Positions 34,284-44,322 of a stretch of DNA of 64,000 bases are shown one piece after another. How positions within the stretch are numbered: the stretch's first letter is position 1; each line of letters starts with the position of its first letter. A program made the position numbers and the translations under genes. A model generated the notes under the pieces. That model had not been told where the DNA came from. It saw only the letters and a list, made by a program, of their open reading frames with translations, and made no database searches. Origin of the DNA: Pycnococcus provasolii. Its lineage: Eukaryota > Chlorophyta > Pseudoscourfieldiophyceae > Pseudoscourfieldiales > Pycnococcaceae. Where the stretch lies: positions 62,001 through 126,000 of the forward strand of contig OW568866.1 in assembly GCA_938743325.2 (NCBI GenBank), given 5' to 3'.

Positions 34284-37200
34284 CTAAATCGACGCCTTCT
34301 TCTTCGTCGTCTTTTTCACCTTGCGCGCTGGACGGCGGCGCTCGCCGCCATCCGCCGCTGGGGGCAGGCCACCAAAGCCGAAGCCTGGGCTCGCGCCTGC
34401 GGCTCCCTGCCTTGGCGTGCCCGCGCCCCCGAGCAGTGCCGCGGAAGCTGCCTTGGCTCGAGCGGCAGCAAGCTTGGCGCGCGCACGGTCCTCCTTCGCA
34501 GCCTTGGCGCGGCTCTCCTCTGCCGAAACAGCCTCGGCAATCTCGTCTGGCTTTGGGATTGCGCACATCTCGCAGATTTCGCTGAAGCTCATTGGCATGT
34601 CGGTTGTATTGCAGCGTTCTCGAAGCGCAGAGACTTGGTCCTGCATCTGCTTGAGCAAGTCGATGTACTCTCGTGCCCAATCCTTCGCGGTGGTTGGCAG
34701 CGCACCGAAGTTTGCCGCGCTGATTCGACCAGACGCGGTGGTGTTCCGCATGGAGTTCGCCCGGAGGTACGCAAGGTGACCGGGGCACACCGGCGCCGCG
34801 AGCAGCGTGTCTCGGCGGTGCATCAACGTGGAGCACGTTAGCGTCGCCTGGTACACCTCCTCGAGACGCCGTAGCTCCTCCACGTGAGCGTCGAGGATGG
34901 GCGCCGTGACGTCCGTCACCTCCATGAGCAGGAAGCAGTCTCGCCACCTCTGGCTTACGTGCAGCTCGTCCCAGAGATTTCGCAGCATCGTCCGCGCCTC
35001 CTGAACGAGCGGGCCGAGGTTTGACAGCTTCGCCTGCTCCATGCGCTCCCACTCCGCCTGGCATCGGTGCTCCACGGCGGCGGCTAGGAAGCCGGGAGAA
35101 TTCTTCGGGGGCAGCTTGAACTGCTGCTCCGGCGGCACGCTCAGCAGGCGGTACAGCACGTGAAGCTGGCTCATGCTGCTGTGGATGCGCGCCTGGCGCA
35201 TCTTCGCCTCCTCCACTAGCACAGCCTGCTTCGTGCGCAGCGCCATGATCGCATCCTCGGATAGCATGTCGTCCGCGTGACCAGCCTTGAGAACGTCCAT
35301 GAGCACGTGGTGGTTCATCACGCGCTCCTTGATCGCGGGCGCGAGGTTGACGAAGCGCGGGTCTTCGAGTGGCAGCATGCCAAGCGCGGCGTACAGAGGG
35401 ACGAGATGCGCGAGCACCTGCGCACGCAAACCCGCGCGGTCCCGCAGCACGTGCAGCTCTTTGCGCGCGAGAACGGTGCGCATGCGCGCTTGGATGCTCG
35501 TCGCGCAACGGTGCAGCTTGGCCACCTGTGACCGCCGCCTGCTCGCCTCGCGCCGCGCCAGCATGCCCCGCGCAATGCGCTGTATGAGCGCCGACGCGCG
35601 CGTTTCGTGCGCCTTGCGTCTCACGCGATTCTCGACGTCGCGCTTCGCGAGTATCATGCGCCACTTCGACTGCACACGCGTGGCCATGTCCGCCTCGAAG
35701 TCGGCGAACATGTCCGCCACCGCCGCGCGTCGTCGCCGGATCATTCGCTTGCACATCATCTGCAGTCGCGCGACGACGAACATGAGCTTCGACTTTTCCT
35801 CGCGAGCCGCCTTTCTCGCGAGCTTGCCGCGCATGAGCCTCTGGATCGTCGTCGCGGACTGTTCGACGCGCTCGCGCTCGTTGGCACGCAGGAACGTGGC
35901 GTACTTCCTCGCCTGCAGGCCTCGGTACGCGCTCTGGATCGACCGCGCGGCGCGCATGCGCCTCGCCTCACCGCGGGCGAGCAGGCCACGCACCGCCGCC
36001 TGCAGTCTCGTCGCCGCGGCCGACTGCTTCATGTTCTCCGTCGCTTTCATCGCGCGGCGGCGGCGGAAGTGCGACTGAAGCGCGACCACGGCGCCCAGCG
36101 CCGCGGCGGTGCGGCGCATCATCTTCGCCAGCTCTCTCGCCTTTCTGCCTCGCACCGCCGCCTGGATCGTGGTGGCAGCATTTGCGCGCCGCATGTTCTC
36201 GACGTGACGACGTGCGAGGTGGCCTCGCACGTGCCGTCCCACCTCTCGGCTTGCGTTGTTGAGCACGAGCAGTTTCGCGTACGCGCCGCGCGTGCGCACG
36301 CCTCGCCACCGTCGCTGGATATCGCGCGCGGCACGTTGCTGCCTCGCGAAGCGTCGCCCCATGGCGCCGCGGAATGCACGCTGCAGCTTCGCCACCCCAG
36401 ACAGGCGTTTCGCCTTGTCGGTGCGCACGAGCCGTCGCCACCACCTTTGCACGGTTCTCGCGCCACGCTCGCGCCACGCGAGCCGCCTTGCGAGGAACAT
36501 GCGGAACATCGTCTGGATGCAGAGCACGGCGCACTCCGCCTTCCAGCTGGCGACGGCATCGCGCACGACGTGGCCTCGGTACAGCCTCTGTATGAGCACG
36601 GCGGCACTCGTTCGGCGCACGTTGTACCTTGACGTGACGCGCCAGTAGAACTGGATGAGCCTCGACGCACGCTGCGCGTCCGCGTCCCACGGCGGATAGT
36701 ACGTGACGACGCCAAGGCCGAAGTGCACGTAGTACGCGCGCCCAAGGTCGTCGAGGAACGGCATCCAGACAGACTTGATGTCCGGCTGCCCGTGCGTTTT
36801 CTTACGCCTCTCGGGAAGCCGTCTGCGCTCCTCTGCGGCGAGTGCGAAGAAGTAGTCGTCCATGGGGTGCTTCAGCGTGCTCTTCCCGTTGACGACGTCG
36901 TAGAAGTACACGGCGCCTGTTCCGTCCTCGAGCTCCTCCCAGTTGGGGGGCAAGGCAACTTGCACAGCCTGCTTGGCGATCCACAGCAGGTCAGGCTCGA
37001 GCGTGAGGTCGATTCCCAGGTACACAGCCATGTCGCGCACCTCCTCCGGCGTCGGCGGAGGTCCTCCGTTGGGCGTGGACAGCAGGTTGAGCGCCCACCA
37101 TCCCTTGCGGTCGTCGCAGTACTGCCTGAGGCTGCCGTACAGTTCCTGGTAGTACTCGAGCAGCTGCGGCTCCTCCTCGCACTTCAGCAGAAGCGCTCGG

Positions 37201-37448
37201 AACGTGGACAGCAGAGGGTGCTCCCACCTCGACTCGCCGGAGCTGTGGTCGTAGTAGAAGATTTGCGACGACTCGTCGCTGTACTCGGACCAAGGCTCGG
37301 GCAGCCTCGCGTCGTAGAACTCCTGCGCGATCCACCCGTACCTTCGCCACGTCACGGGCGACTCGTAGTCTATGCCGAGCTCGATCGCCTTGCGCACAAC
37401 CTCCGCGGGTATGGCTGGCCGCGCGTGCAAGTTTTGCGTGCGCGCCAT
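34284..37448 (-). CDS. WW-domain and multi-IQ-motif protein, probable ciliary/centrosomal
   Basis: 1054 residues from the ATG at 37448. A CEP164-like N-terminus has helical ELGIDYESPVTWRRYGWIAQEF, a WW domain (~50-85, LPEPWSEY...SRWEHP), a second helical block ending GIDLTLEPDLLWIAKQ, a second WW (~175-205, LPPNWEEL...) and a weaker third (~240-275). From ~280 to ~700 there are about fifteen IQ-type repeats (e.g. AAVLIQRLYRGHVVR, AATTIQAAVRGRKAR, SATTIQRLMRGKLAR), so it should bind several calmodulin or centrin molecules. The rest is helical, with a Lys/Ala tail. Family: IQ/WW scaffolds of basal bodies and axonemes; exact orthology not assigned. Confidence 0.75.
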   Translation of the reverse strand: MARTQNLHARPAIPAEVVRKAIELGIDYESPVTWRRYGWIAQEFYDARLPEPWSEYSDESSQIFYYDHSSGESRWEHPLLSTFRALLLKCEEEPQLLEYYQELYGSLRQYCDDRKGWWALNLLSTPNGGPPPTPEEVRDMAVYLGIDLTLEPDLLWIAKQAVQVALPPNWEELEDGTGAVYFYDVVNGKSTLKHPMDDYFFALAAEERRRLPERRKKTHGQPDIKSVWMPFLDDLGRAYYVHFGLGVVTYYPPWDADAQRASRLIQFYWRVTSRYNVRRTSAAVLIQRLYRGHVVRDAVASWKAECAVLCIQTMFRMFLARRLAWRERGARTVQRWWRRLVRTDKAKRLSGVAKLQRAFRGAMGRRFARQQRAARDIQRRWRGVRTRGAYAKLLVLNNASREVGRHVRGHLARRHVENMRRANAATTIQAAVRGRKARELAKMMRRTAAALGAVVALQSHFRRRRAMKATENMKQSAAATRLQAAVRGLLARGEARRMRAARSIQSAYRGLQARKYATFLRANERERVEQSATTIQRLMRGKLARKAAREEKSKLMFVVARLQMMCKRMIRRRRAAVADMFADFEADMATRVQSKWRMILAKRDVENRVRRKAHETRASALIQRIARGMLARREASRRRSQVAKLHRCATSIQARMRTVLARKELHVLRDRAGLRAQVLAHLVPLYAALGMLPLEDPRFVNLAPAIKERVMNHHVLMDVLKAGHADDMLSEDAIMALRTKQAVLVEEAKMRQARIHSSMSQLHVLYRLLSVPPEQQFKLPPKNSPGFLAAAVEHRCQAEWERMEQAKLSNLGPLVQEARTMLRNLWDELHVSQRWRDCFLLMEVTDVTAPILDAHVEELRRLEEVYQATLTCSTLMHRRDTLLAAPVCPGHLAYLRANSMRNTTASGRISAANFGALPTTAKDWAREYIDLLKQMQDQVSALRERCNTTDMPMSFSEICEMCAIPKPDEIAEAVSAEESRAKAAKEDRARAKLAAARAKAASAALLGGAGTPRQGAAGASPGFGFGGLPPAADGGERRRPARKVKKTTKKKASI

Positions 37449-38892
37449 TGAGAAAAAGTACAGCAAGCGTCTGTCTCTTCTTGTTGGTGACGAGAAAACA
37501 AGAAGCTACCCCCAACCTTGTGCGTGCGTGCGCGTGCTACTACTGCTTGAAAAAGGTGGCACAGCAACTTGCAGTGTGCGTCCGTCGGCCCTGTGCGCCG
37601 ATGGTGAGCAGCACACGCGCAGAGGCCGCACAGAGGCGCCCGCCCTTAAGTGCTGGAACGCCAAAGCGCCTTAAGGGGACTGGCGTGGTTGGGTTCGGAC
37701 GGAGAAGAGTCTTGGGCAGAAGAAGGTCAAAAGAAACAGTCAGACCGAACCCAAACCAAAACGAGGAAGGGAAGGCTCCCTGTGGTTGTGTGGTGTGGAC
37801 TATTTTGGTGGTAAACAATTGTTTTCCGCCAACGTCCCAACGGAACGAGATCGTGGCGCGACGACACGCGGCAGGCGGCAGGGTGGGATGGGATGCACAT
37901 GGGTGCCCACCTGGGAGGGCCAGGAGGCCGCGGGTTGCCCACGCAAAACGTTGCAAAACGCGTTCGGCGCAAGCTTTCTTGTGACATGTCTCCACGCCTG
38001 AGACTGCTTGGTCCCACTCTTCACATCACCCCATGTGATGCCATGCTTTCAAGAGCAAACTCTCGGGTCAGGAGAGGTGGTCAGGAGGAAATCCCAGGCA
38101 GCCTGTCAGCTGAGAAAGAAAACGACGAAAGGAGACGCAGAAACCAGCCGCAGAAAAAGAGTACGAAAACGAAAGGAAACGAAAGGAAAGGAAAGGAAAG
38201 GAACCGAAAGGAAAGGGAGGAGAGGAGAAAAGAACCAGCGACAAAAGAGAGCAACAAAAGAGCAGAAAAGAACACACACAGATGAACAAAATGTGAACAC
38301 TGACCACCAAGGTATCCCCAAAAAAGCAACTGAAAAACACACCCAAACACAAGTGGGTTCCAAAGTCCCAGAGGCTGATTCTCGGGAGTTCATTTCCAAG
38401 AAACCAAGACGTGCCAACGTCAGCTCCTCTTGTCATGAAATTGCGGTCGGGAAAAGCCCCGCTCCAACCCATCGGGACCCTTACCCGTCTTGAGATTCGC
38501 CAACACGACAGCCTCAGAAACTCACAAGAAGTCCTCTCCTTTTTTTTGGCGTTCTCTTCTGTCCCCCTTCCCTTCCGAGGTGTCCCAGGTGGAGGTGGGT
38601 GCCTCCCCTCCCCTCCCCGCTGTCCCCGCTGGCTGGATGTTACGTGTCCTATCCGCTGCACCGCATAATCTTCACCGCATAATCTTCATCGCATCACATC
38701 GCACCGCACCGCATCGGATTCACTTCACTTCACTTAGTAGGTAAATACTTCAGTCTTCGTGGTTCCTTTTGCTTGCTGCTGCTTTTGCTTGCTGTTGCCT
38801 CGCTCTGTAGCTTGTCTGCTTATCATCGTATCATCAAAGTTTTCAGCAAAGGTTGTTTCTTTTGTGTTGCTGTGTCCTTGGCAACTGGTACC
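37449..38892. other. Long intergenic region with a purine-rich simple repeat
   Basis: About 1.44 kb between divergent genes. Frames here translate to low-complexity sequence without domain character, so I call no gene. It contains a GAAAG/GGAAA simple repeat at 38170-38216 and the tandem words CCGCATAATCTTCA (38659-38690) and CACTTCACTT (38721-38736). A 5' UTR or 5' intron of the RMDN-like gene may lie at its right end. Confidence 0.5.
38170..38216. repeat. (GAAAG)n simple repeat
   Basis: Imperfect tandem GAAAG/GGAAA units in a purine-rich, noncoding stretch. Confidence 0.7.
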
Positions 38893-40326
38893 ATGGTTGC
38901 GGAGAAGTTCTGCCTGAAGATGACCAAGGTAGCCGCGACGAAAACGTCGCACCAGAAGAACAGCAAAACCATGACCAAGTCGTCAAGTGGCACACACTTA
39001 AACTCAGCCATGGGAAAACACCACCTCTACCGAAAACATACGCCCGCAGACTACGACTACGACGAGGAGTCCGCCAACGTCGAGGACGTGTTCAGAACAA
39101 CGTCCAAACCTTCCAAGGGAATGTTAGCTATCAGTCCAAAGAGAAAAACGACCACGACGGCACAGCAAGACAGTGTATCACCATTACACTCAGCTCGCTC
39201 GATGGCGGCTCTCGCGCTCGGTCTGCACTTTGAAACCAACGTCGACTCCACGTCTGAACAAAACGCAGTCTCCTTGTTCACCTCGTGGACACTCATCACG
39301 CACACAACCGCCATCTTGCTAAGGCTTCTCTACCGAAGCGTACTCACGGACATATGCACGTTCCTCATGCACATATGGCCGCTCATGAAGTCGCCCGCAG
39401 ACATATGGACGCTTGCTTCGTCGTCAAGAACCACAGCGTCGACCAACAGCTCAGACACCGCCGCCATCACCGCCACCGCCGCCGTCACAAACAACGTTGA
39501 CAGATTTGACGCGCACGACACCGAGGATGTCAAAAATATCATCGACGAAGCTCTCGCGGTTGAGCGAAAGCTTCAGCCGCGTGATGCCGCGTCCATCTAC
39601 GAGCGCGCCGTCAACACGCACCCGCGATGCGCAGAAGTGCGCATACGGTGGTCCAAGGCTCTCAGCGACGCCATGTTCGACGAGGACATCTACTCCGTGC
39701 CCGCACGAGCGAGGGCACTGTGCGAGCGCGCATGCGACATCAGCAAGGCTGTCTTAGGCGCGCTGCTAAGGCAGCTACGATCCGCGCCGGCATCCAACGT
39801 GCGCGCGCTCATGACCGCCGCGGCGAAAGCACACGTTGTGCACGCCGTCAACCTGGGAAGGCTCGCGAGCTGGCTCGGGCCGCGAGGACAGGTTCGTCTC
39901 ATCGATGACATACGCACGCACGCAAGCAAGGCGGTACGCCTGTCCCCAGACGACGACTTTGCACACCACGTGCTCGGAAGATGGGAACTCGAGGTGGCGC
40001 AGGTACCCGGCGCCGTAAAGGCGATCGGGAAGCTGATTGGCGTTCCGATCTTGGACTCCGCAAGCCTCGCCGCGGCGGAGAATCACTTCCGCGCCGCCGT
40101 TTCGATGGCACCAGACAGACTCATTCACAGAACGCTTCTTGCCAAGTGCCTAGTTGCGCGCGCGAATCGCGAAAAAGGCGCACAGCACCCTGACGCCGAC
40201 GCGAGGCGCGCGGAGGCACGCGAGCTGCTAGCCATCGCACTTCAGCTTCCCGTTGACGACGTTAATGCACACTATGAACGCAAGGATGCTGAACGAATGC
40301 TCAAGCAGAGATCCCTCATTCAGTAA
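38893..40326 (+). CDS. RMDN (regulator of microtubule dynamics) family TPR protein
   Basis: 477 residues from the ATG at 38893, which sits in a good ACCATGG context; frame further upstream to 38773 lacks another ATG. The N-terminal ~200 residues are polar and poorly conserved, with a hydrophobic stretch (~143-165, SWTLITHTTAILLRLLY) that could anchor it. The C-terminal TPR-like domain (~245-470) matches RMDN: RWSKALSDAMF, an ASKAVRLSPDDDFAHHVLGRWELEVAQVP segment (the HxLGRW...VA signature), LIGVPILDSASLAAAENHFRAAVSMAP and LLAIALQLPVDDVNAHYERKDAERML. RMDN proteins associate with microtubules, spindle poles or ER-mitochondria contacts. The start remains uncertain. Confidence 0.75.
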   Translation: MVAEKFCLKMTKVAATKTSHQKNSKTMTKSSSGTHLNSAMGKHHLYRKHTPADYDYDEESANVEDVFRTTSKPSKGMLAISPKRKTTTTAQQDSVSPLHSARSMAALALGLHFETNVDSTSEQNAVSLFTSWTLITHTTAILLRLLYRSVLTDICTFLMHIWPLMKSPADIWTLASSSRTTASTNSSDTAAITATAAVTNNVDRFDAHDTEDVKNIIDEALAVERKLQPRDAASIYERAVNTHPRCAEVRIRWSKALSDAMFDEDIYSVPARARALCERACDISKAVLGALLRQLRSAPASNVRALMTAAAKAHVVHAVNLGRLASWLGPRGQVRLIDDIRTHASKAVRLSPDDDFAHHVLGRWELEVAQVPGAVKAIGKLIGVPILDSASLAAAENHFRAAVSMAPDRLIHRTLLAKCLVARANREKGAQHPDADARRAEARELLAIALQLPVDDVNAHYERKDAERMLKQRSLIQ

Positions 40327-40339
40327 TGAAGTTGCACTT

Positions 40340-40640
40340 TAGTTTGTCCAACAGGTCGTCCGTTCACACCATTCACTTTCACCATTCAGCCCATGCACCG
40401 GTGCCATTCAGCAGCGCGTTTTTTGATCACGGCGCAAATGATTTCGAAGCAACCTTAGGCCGCTTTTCGCTGGCGTCCGGCGTGAGAGCTCCGGTTGCGA
40501 CATGTTGTCGCTGGTGTCGTCGCCATCGCCACCAACATGATCGTGCATCAACACGACGACTCAAGAGTCGCACTTAGCTACTCTACCTAGAAGCATCGAA
40601 AGGAGTGCAACGTGCGGGAAAAGGAGCTGTCTTAGAGTTG
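40340..40640. repeat. Dispersed 3'-flank repeat, copy A
   Basis: Noncoding DNA just past the RMDN-like stop. It shares an exact 29-bp block (40462-40490) and collinear weaker similarity on both sides with 47240-47455, which lies just past the CDKL kinase stop. Copy A carries about 70 bp of extra sequence between GTCCGTTCAC and the block. Tentatively a SINE/MITE remnant or a duplicated 3' flank. Confidence 0.7.
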
Positions 40641-40734
40641 AAGCTTGCAATCATGTACTGTCAATTGATACGCATGAAATGGTTCCTTCCATCAAATTTC
40701 ATCAAATTCTTTCTTATCAGTACTTACTGTAATG

Positions 40735-42198
40735 TTACAAGTTGTTGGTATCGTCAACGAGAAGATCAAGACAACCGATGGTTGCCGGTGCATGCTCCAT
40801 CGCCCCAGACGTGGTACGCAACTTTCTCTGTTTCCCTGCCCACCACGCGGAGCCTGAGCACGCTTCGTCCCACATGGACGAGGTTGACAACGGTGGAGCG
40901 GGTGCCGGCGCCTTCTCCGTCTCCCCGCCGCCGACAACCGCATCGGCGAACGCCGCGTCGCGTGCCATACGATGCAGCACTACCGCCGAGAGCGTGTCGT
41001 TGATCACCCTCAGCTTGCACTTCCGGTCGTTCGCATCCGAGCACGCAAGGCTGGGACTCGCATTCACCTCGATCAGCCACGGCTTGAGCGTGTCGCTGAC
41101 GATGATGTCGTATCCGTACAGCTCGAAGCAGTGCTTGTCGTTGATCATCACGTTCTGGCAAGCCCTGAGCGAGTGTACAACCATCGCGTCGATGTCCGCA
41201 AACAGGCGATTCGTGCGATCGCGTCCGTACCTCGCCTCAAGCCATAGCTTGAGGTCGCTGAGCGGCCACTTGTTCCCGTGCTCGTCGTTGTAGTTCTCTC
41301 CGTGCTTCTGCACCGCGTTGTTCGTCAGGTGCACGAACGAGTTGTCGAGGTCGCTGACGTCGTTGGTGTACTTTGCGCCGCAGAAGCGCGCGAAACCCTT
41401 GCGCGCGATGTAAGCCTTGAGCGGGCGAAATGACAGCACAGCGACGTACACGCGAAGGTCGAACTTGCGGCCACCAACGAGCAGCGGGTTGTCAATGTAC
41501 GCGGAAACGACGTACGTCTCACCCGTGGTCGCGCCGTTCGTGTCTCCAGCCACACCGGTGCGATTTGCCGCGGCCGTGGAGCCGTACATGCTCGCGGAAG
41601 TCGGTCGGCCGCTCGTCACGCCGTACATCGAGCTTGCCCACCTCTTAAGCTGCGCAAACTTGTGCATGAGGAAGATGCCGCGTCCCTGGCTCCTCGACGT
41701 GGGCTTGGCAATCCACGTGTTCGGCAAGTTCTTTGCACCACCGCTCGCGGACGACGGCCTTGACGAGTTCGCCTTGAACTCCTCCACGAAAAGCGAGTAG
41801 TCGCTCGGCAGGACAAAGGTGAGCGGTATGAAGTCAACCTGCTCGAGCAGCGGCGAGCCGTGGCTTGCGTACGGCCCATACCCGCCCGTCGTCGCCATCG
41901 CCGTCTCACCCTTTGCGCCGATTTCCCTCTCCAGCTCCCTTCGATACCTCTTGATGTTCTTCACCATGAGGTCCTTTCTCGTGAGCTCGTAGTGGTTTGG
42001 GAAGTGGTTCACCACCTGGTGGTCGCCGAGGCGGTATCCGTTGTCTGGGTGGAAGATCGCCTTGACGGTGTAGATGTTCGCCCAGTACACGTTCCAGTTC
42101 TCCTCGCCGTCCGACTGCGACCACCTCAGCCAGCCTCGCCGTGCGAAGTTTCCGTGCACGACGAACTTGTCGAAGTCGCTGCGCCATGTCAGCGGCAT
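40735..42198 (-). CDS. TTLL1: Tubulin polyglutamylase catalytic subunit TTLL1
   Basis: 487 residues from the ATG at 42198; the frame continues upstream without a good start, so a short 5' exon is possible. It follows TTLL1 throughout: FARRGW, YRLGDHQVVNHFPNHYELTRKDLMVKNIKRYRREL, PLTFVLPSDYSLFVEEF, NTWIAKP with the nucleotide-binding Lys, GRGIFL, ISxYIDNPLLVGGRKFDLRVYV, DNSFVHLTNNAVQKHG, and CFELYGYDIIVSDTLKPWLIEVNASPSL with the Mg-binding E and N. TTLL1 adds glutamate side chains to tubulin, in animals within a complex with PGs1 and others, mainly on cilia and basal bodies. A Ser/Ala/Gly-rich insertion lies at about 190-235. TTACA at 40735-40739 overlaps the stop codon. Confidence 0.93.
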   Translation of the reverse strand: MPLTWRSDFDKFVVHGNFARRGWLRWSQSDGEENWNVYWANIYTVKAIFHPDNGYRLGDHQVVNHFPNHYELTRKDLMVKNIKRYRRELEREIGAKGETAMATTGGYGPYASHGSPLLEQVDFIPLTFVLPSDYSLFVEEFKANSSRPSSASGGAKNLPNTWIAKPTSRSQGRGIFLMHKFAQLKRWASSMYGVTSGRPTSASMYGSTAAANRTGVAGDTNGATTGETYVVSAYIDNPLLVGGRKFDLRVYVAVLSFRPLKAYIARKGFARFCGAKYTNDVSDLDNSFVHLTNNAVQKHGENYNDEHGNKWPLSDLKLWLEARYGRDRTNRLFADIDAMVVHSLRACQNVMINDKHCFELYGYDIIVSDTLKPWLIEVNASPSLACSDANDRKCKLRVINDTLSAVVLHRMARDAAFADAVVGGGETEKAPAPAPPLSTSSMWDEACSGSAWWAGKQRKLRTTSGAMEHAPATIGCLDLLVDDTNNL

Positions 42199-42465
42199 GA
42201 GGTCAAACTTCGCGACTGGGGGAAAAACGAGTTCGCGTGCGTCGCGTGTGGCGTGTGGCGGGGGGGGGCGAGGGACGAGGGAGGCGGGAAAGACTTGGAA
42301 ATCAAGCGGGTGGATTGCGTGGGAATTCCAATAACCTGAAGTGGTTGAAGTGGTCCTACAAGACCTGGAAGAAAGAGAAATACGTTGCAAGAAGCGAGGC
42401 TCTGGTCCAGGGACGGAAAGACGGAGGAGGAGGAGGAGGAGATGAGGCTGTGCTGCTGCTGTTGC

Positions 42466-43164
<699 letters not shown>

Positions 43165-43255
43165 TCACCAAAAAAAGGGGGTAGGGGATCTGGGTAGGGG
43201 GCGAGGAGGGAGAGGGGGAGAGAGGGGAGAGGGGGGGGCGGGGAGAGGGAATATT

Positions 43256-43296
43256 CCTAACCCTAACCCTAACCCTAACCCTAACCCTAACCCTAA
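43256..43296. repeat. Interstitial telomere-type repeat (CCCTAA)n
   Basis: Six exact CCCTAA units (43261-43296) plus a partial one, the longest such tract in the window, 125 bp upstream of RAB6. It follows a G-rich run. It is internal, so not a chromosome end; it may be a telo-box-type promoter element or a scar of healed breakage. Confidence 0.8.
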
Positions 43297-44322
43297 AGCC
43301 CCTGCATGAATACCCTAATCCTTATCAGGACTGTTAAGGCTATGTGTTAAAATGTGTGAACAGCACGGTAAGTCGGGTTCCCCTGACGGGTAGTCAGTCG
43401 CAAGAGGCAGGGAAACCGGTCGCATGTCGCCACTCCACCAGCCGGCGCCGGCAGCGCGACAACAACTCAAACAAGCAGAGAGGGAAGAGAGGGGAGAAAC
43501 CGAACTCAGCTGACTGCCGGTACAGTACAGCAAAACTAAAAAGTACAGTATTTTTTAACTACAGTCCTGTGCCTCGTTTTCTTGTCTTCGGACATCTTCG
43601 GACATCGGGTAGGGCAGGAGGGAGGAGGGAGGGAGCGTGTGCTCCCAAGGATCGATCGATCGCTCCTAAGCAAGTCCCAAGAAACCTGTACGGGTACAGA
43701 AAATACAATGTCGTTTAGCAGACGTGTTTGGCAGAGGAGAGTACATACTGTAGAGGAGGAAGGAGAGGGCAGATAACGACGTACAGTACAGTAAAAACTT
43801 TTTAGTGTACAGTACAGACTTCCTTCCCCCTCGGAACCACTCACAGTGGAGCGAGAAGCACTACCCTACACGAATAAGTACCACTACACGAATACACGGC
43901 CAGTTACCTCCCCCCTGCAGGCCCCACCGGTCGGTCATCGGTGCCTGGCCTTTCACCTTTGCCCTGATCACCACCTGATGCACCACCTGCATTAGCCTGA
44001 TCAAACACCTCTGCAGCCTCTGCACACCTCTGCTTTCCAGCAGCTTTCCCCAAGGCCTTCGAAGGCGAAGGGCGAAGGCCGCACCCGTCAACGACAGCGA
44101 CAGCGACAGCGACTCCGAAGAGCAGGCACCCTGGAGTGGCCACGCAACGCCAACGCCAACGCCAACGCCAACGCCAACGCATTGAGGCTTAAGGCTGAAC
44201 AAGGTAAGGCGTCTGTCTACTCAACAGCTGGACGAGTGGTCGGTTGCAACCTCGGTTCACGCGTTGTTATAGCTGAACTGCGATAAATTAGAGCACTTGG
44301 CAAACCTGCTTACTGTGGTAGT
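43297..44322. other. Intergenic region with several simple repeats
   Basis: About 1.0 kb upstream of the CDKL-type kinase. It contains TACAGTACAG words (near 43518, 43783 and 43810), a GACAGC run (44094-44111) and a CCAACG run (44145-44180). No frame looks protein-coding. The last ~150 bp should contain the kinase promoter and 5' UTR. Confidence 0.5.

Noticed and set aside
34249-35754. 501-codon minus-strand frame overlapping the WW/IQ gene
   Set aside because: Arg/Ala/Gly-rich translation in a shifted frame of the same strand; the 1054-residue frame has clear WW and IQ motifs.
38008-38493. 161-codon plus-strand frame between the WW/IQ and RMDN genes
   Set aside because: Translation is Lys/Arg/Glu repeats from the GAAAG simple repeat; no domain character.
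43256-43296. Chromosome end at the CCCTAA tract
   Set aside because: Unique genes continue on both sides, so the tract is internal.
43518-43822. Possible MITE bounded by TACAGTACAG words
   Set aside because: The words occur in mixed orientations, the arms match over only about 10 bp, and no target duplication was found.
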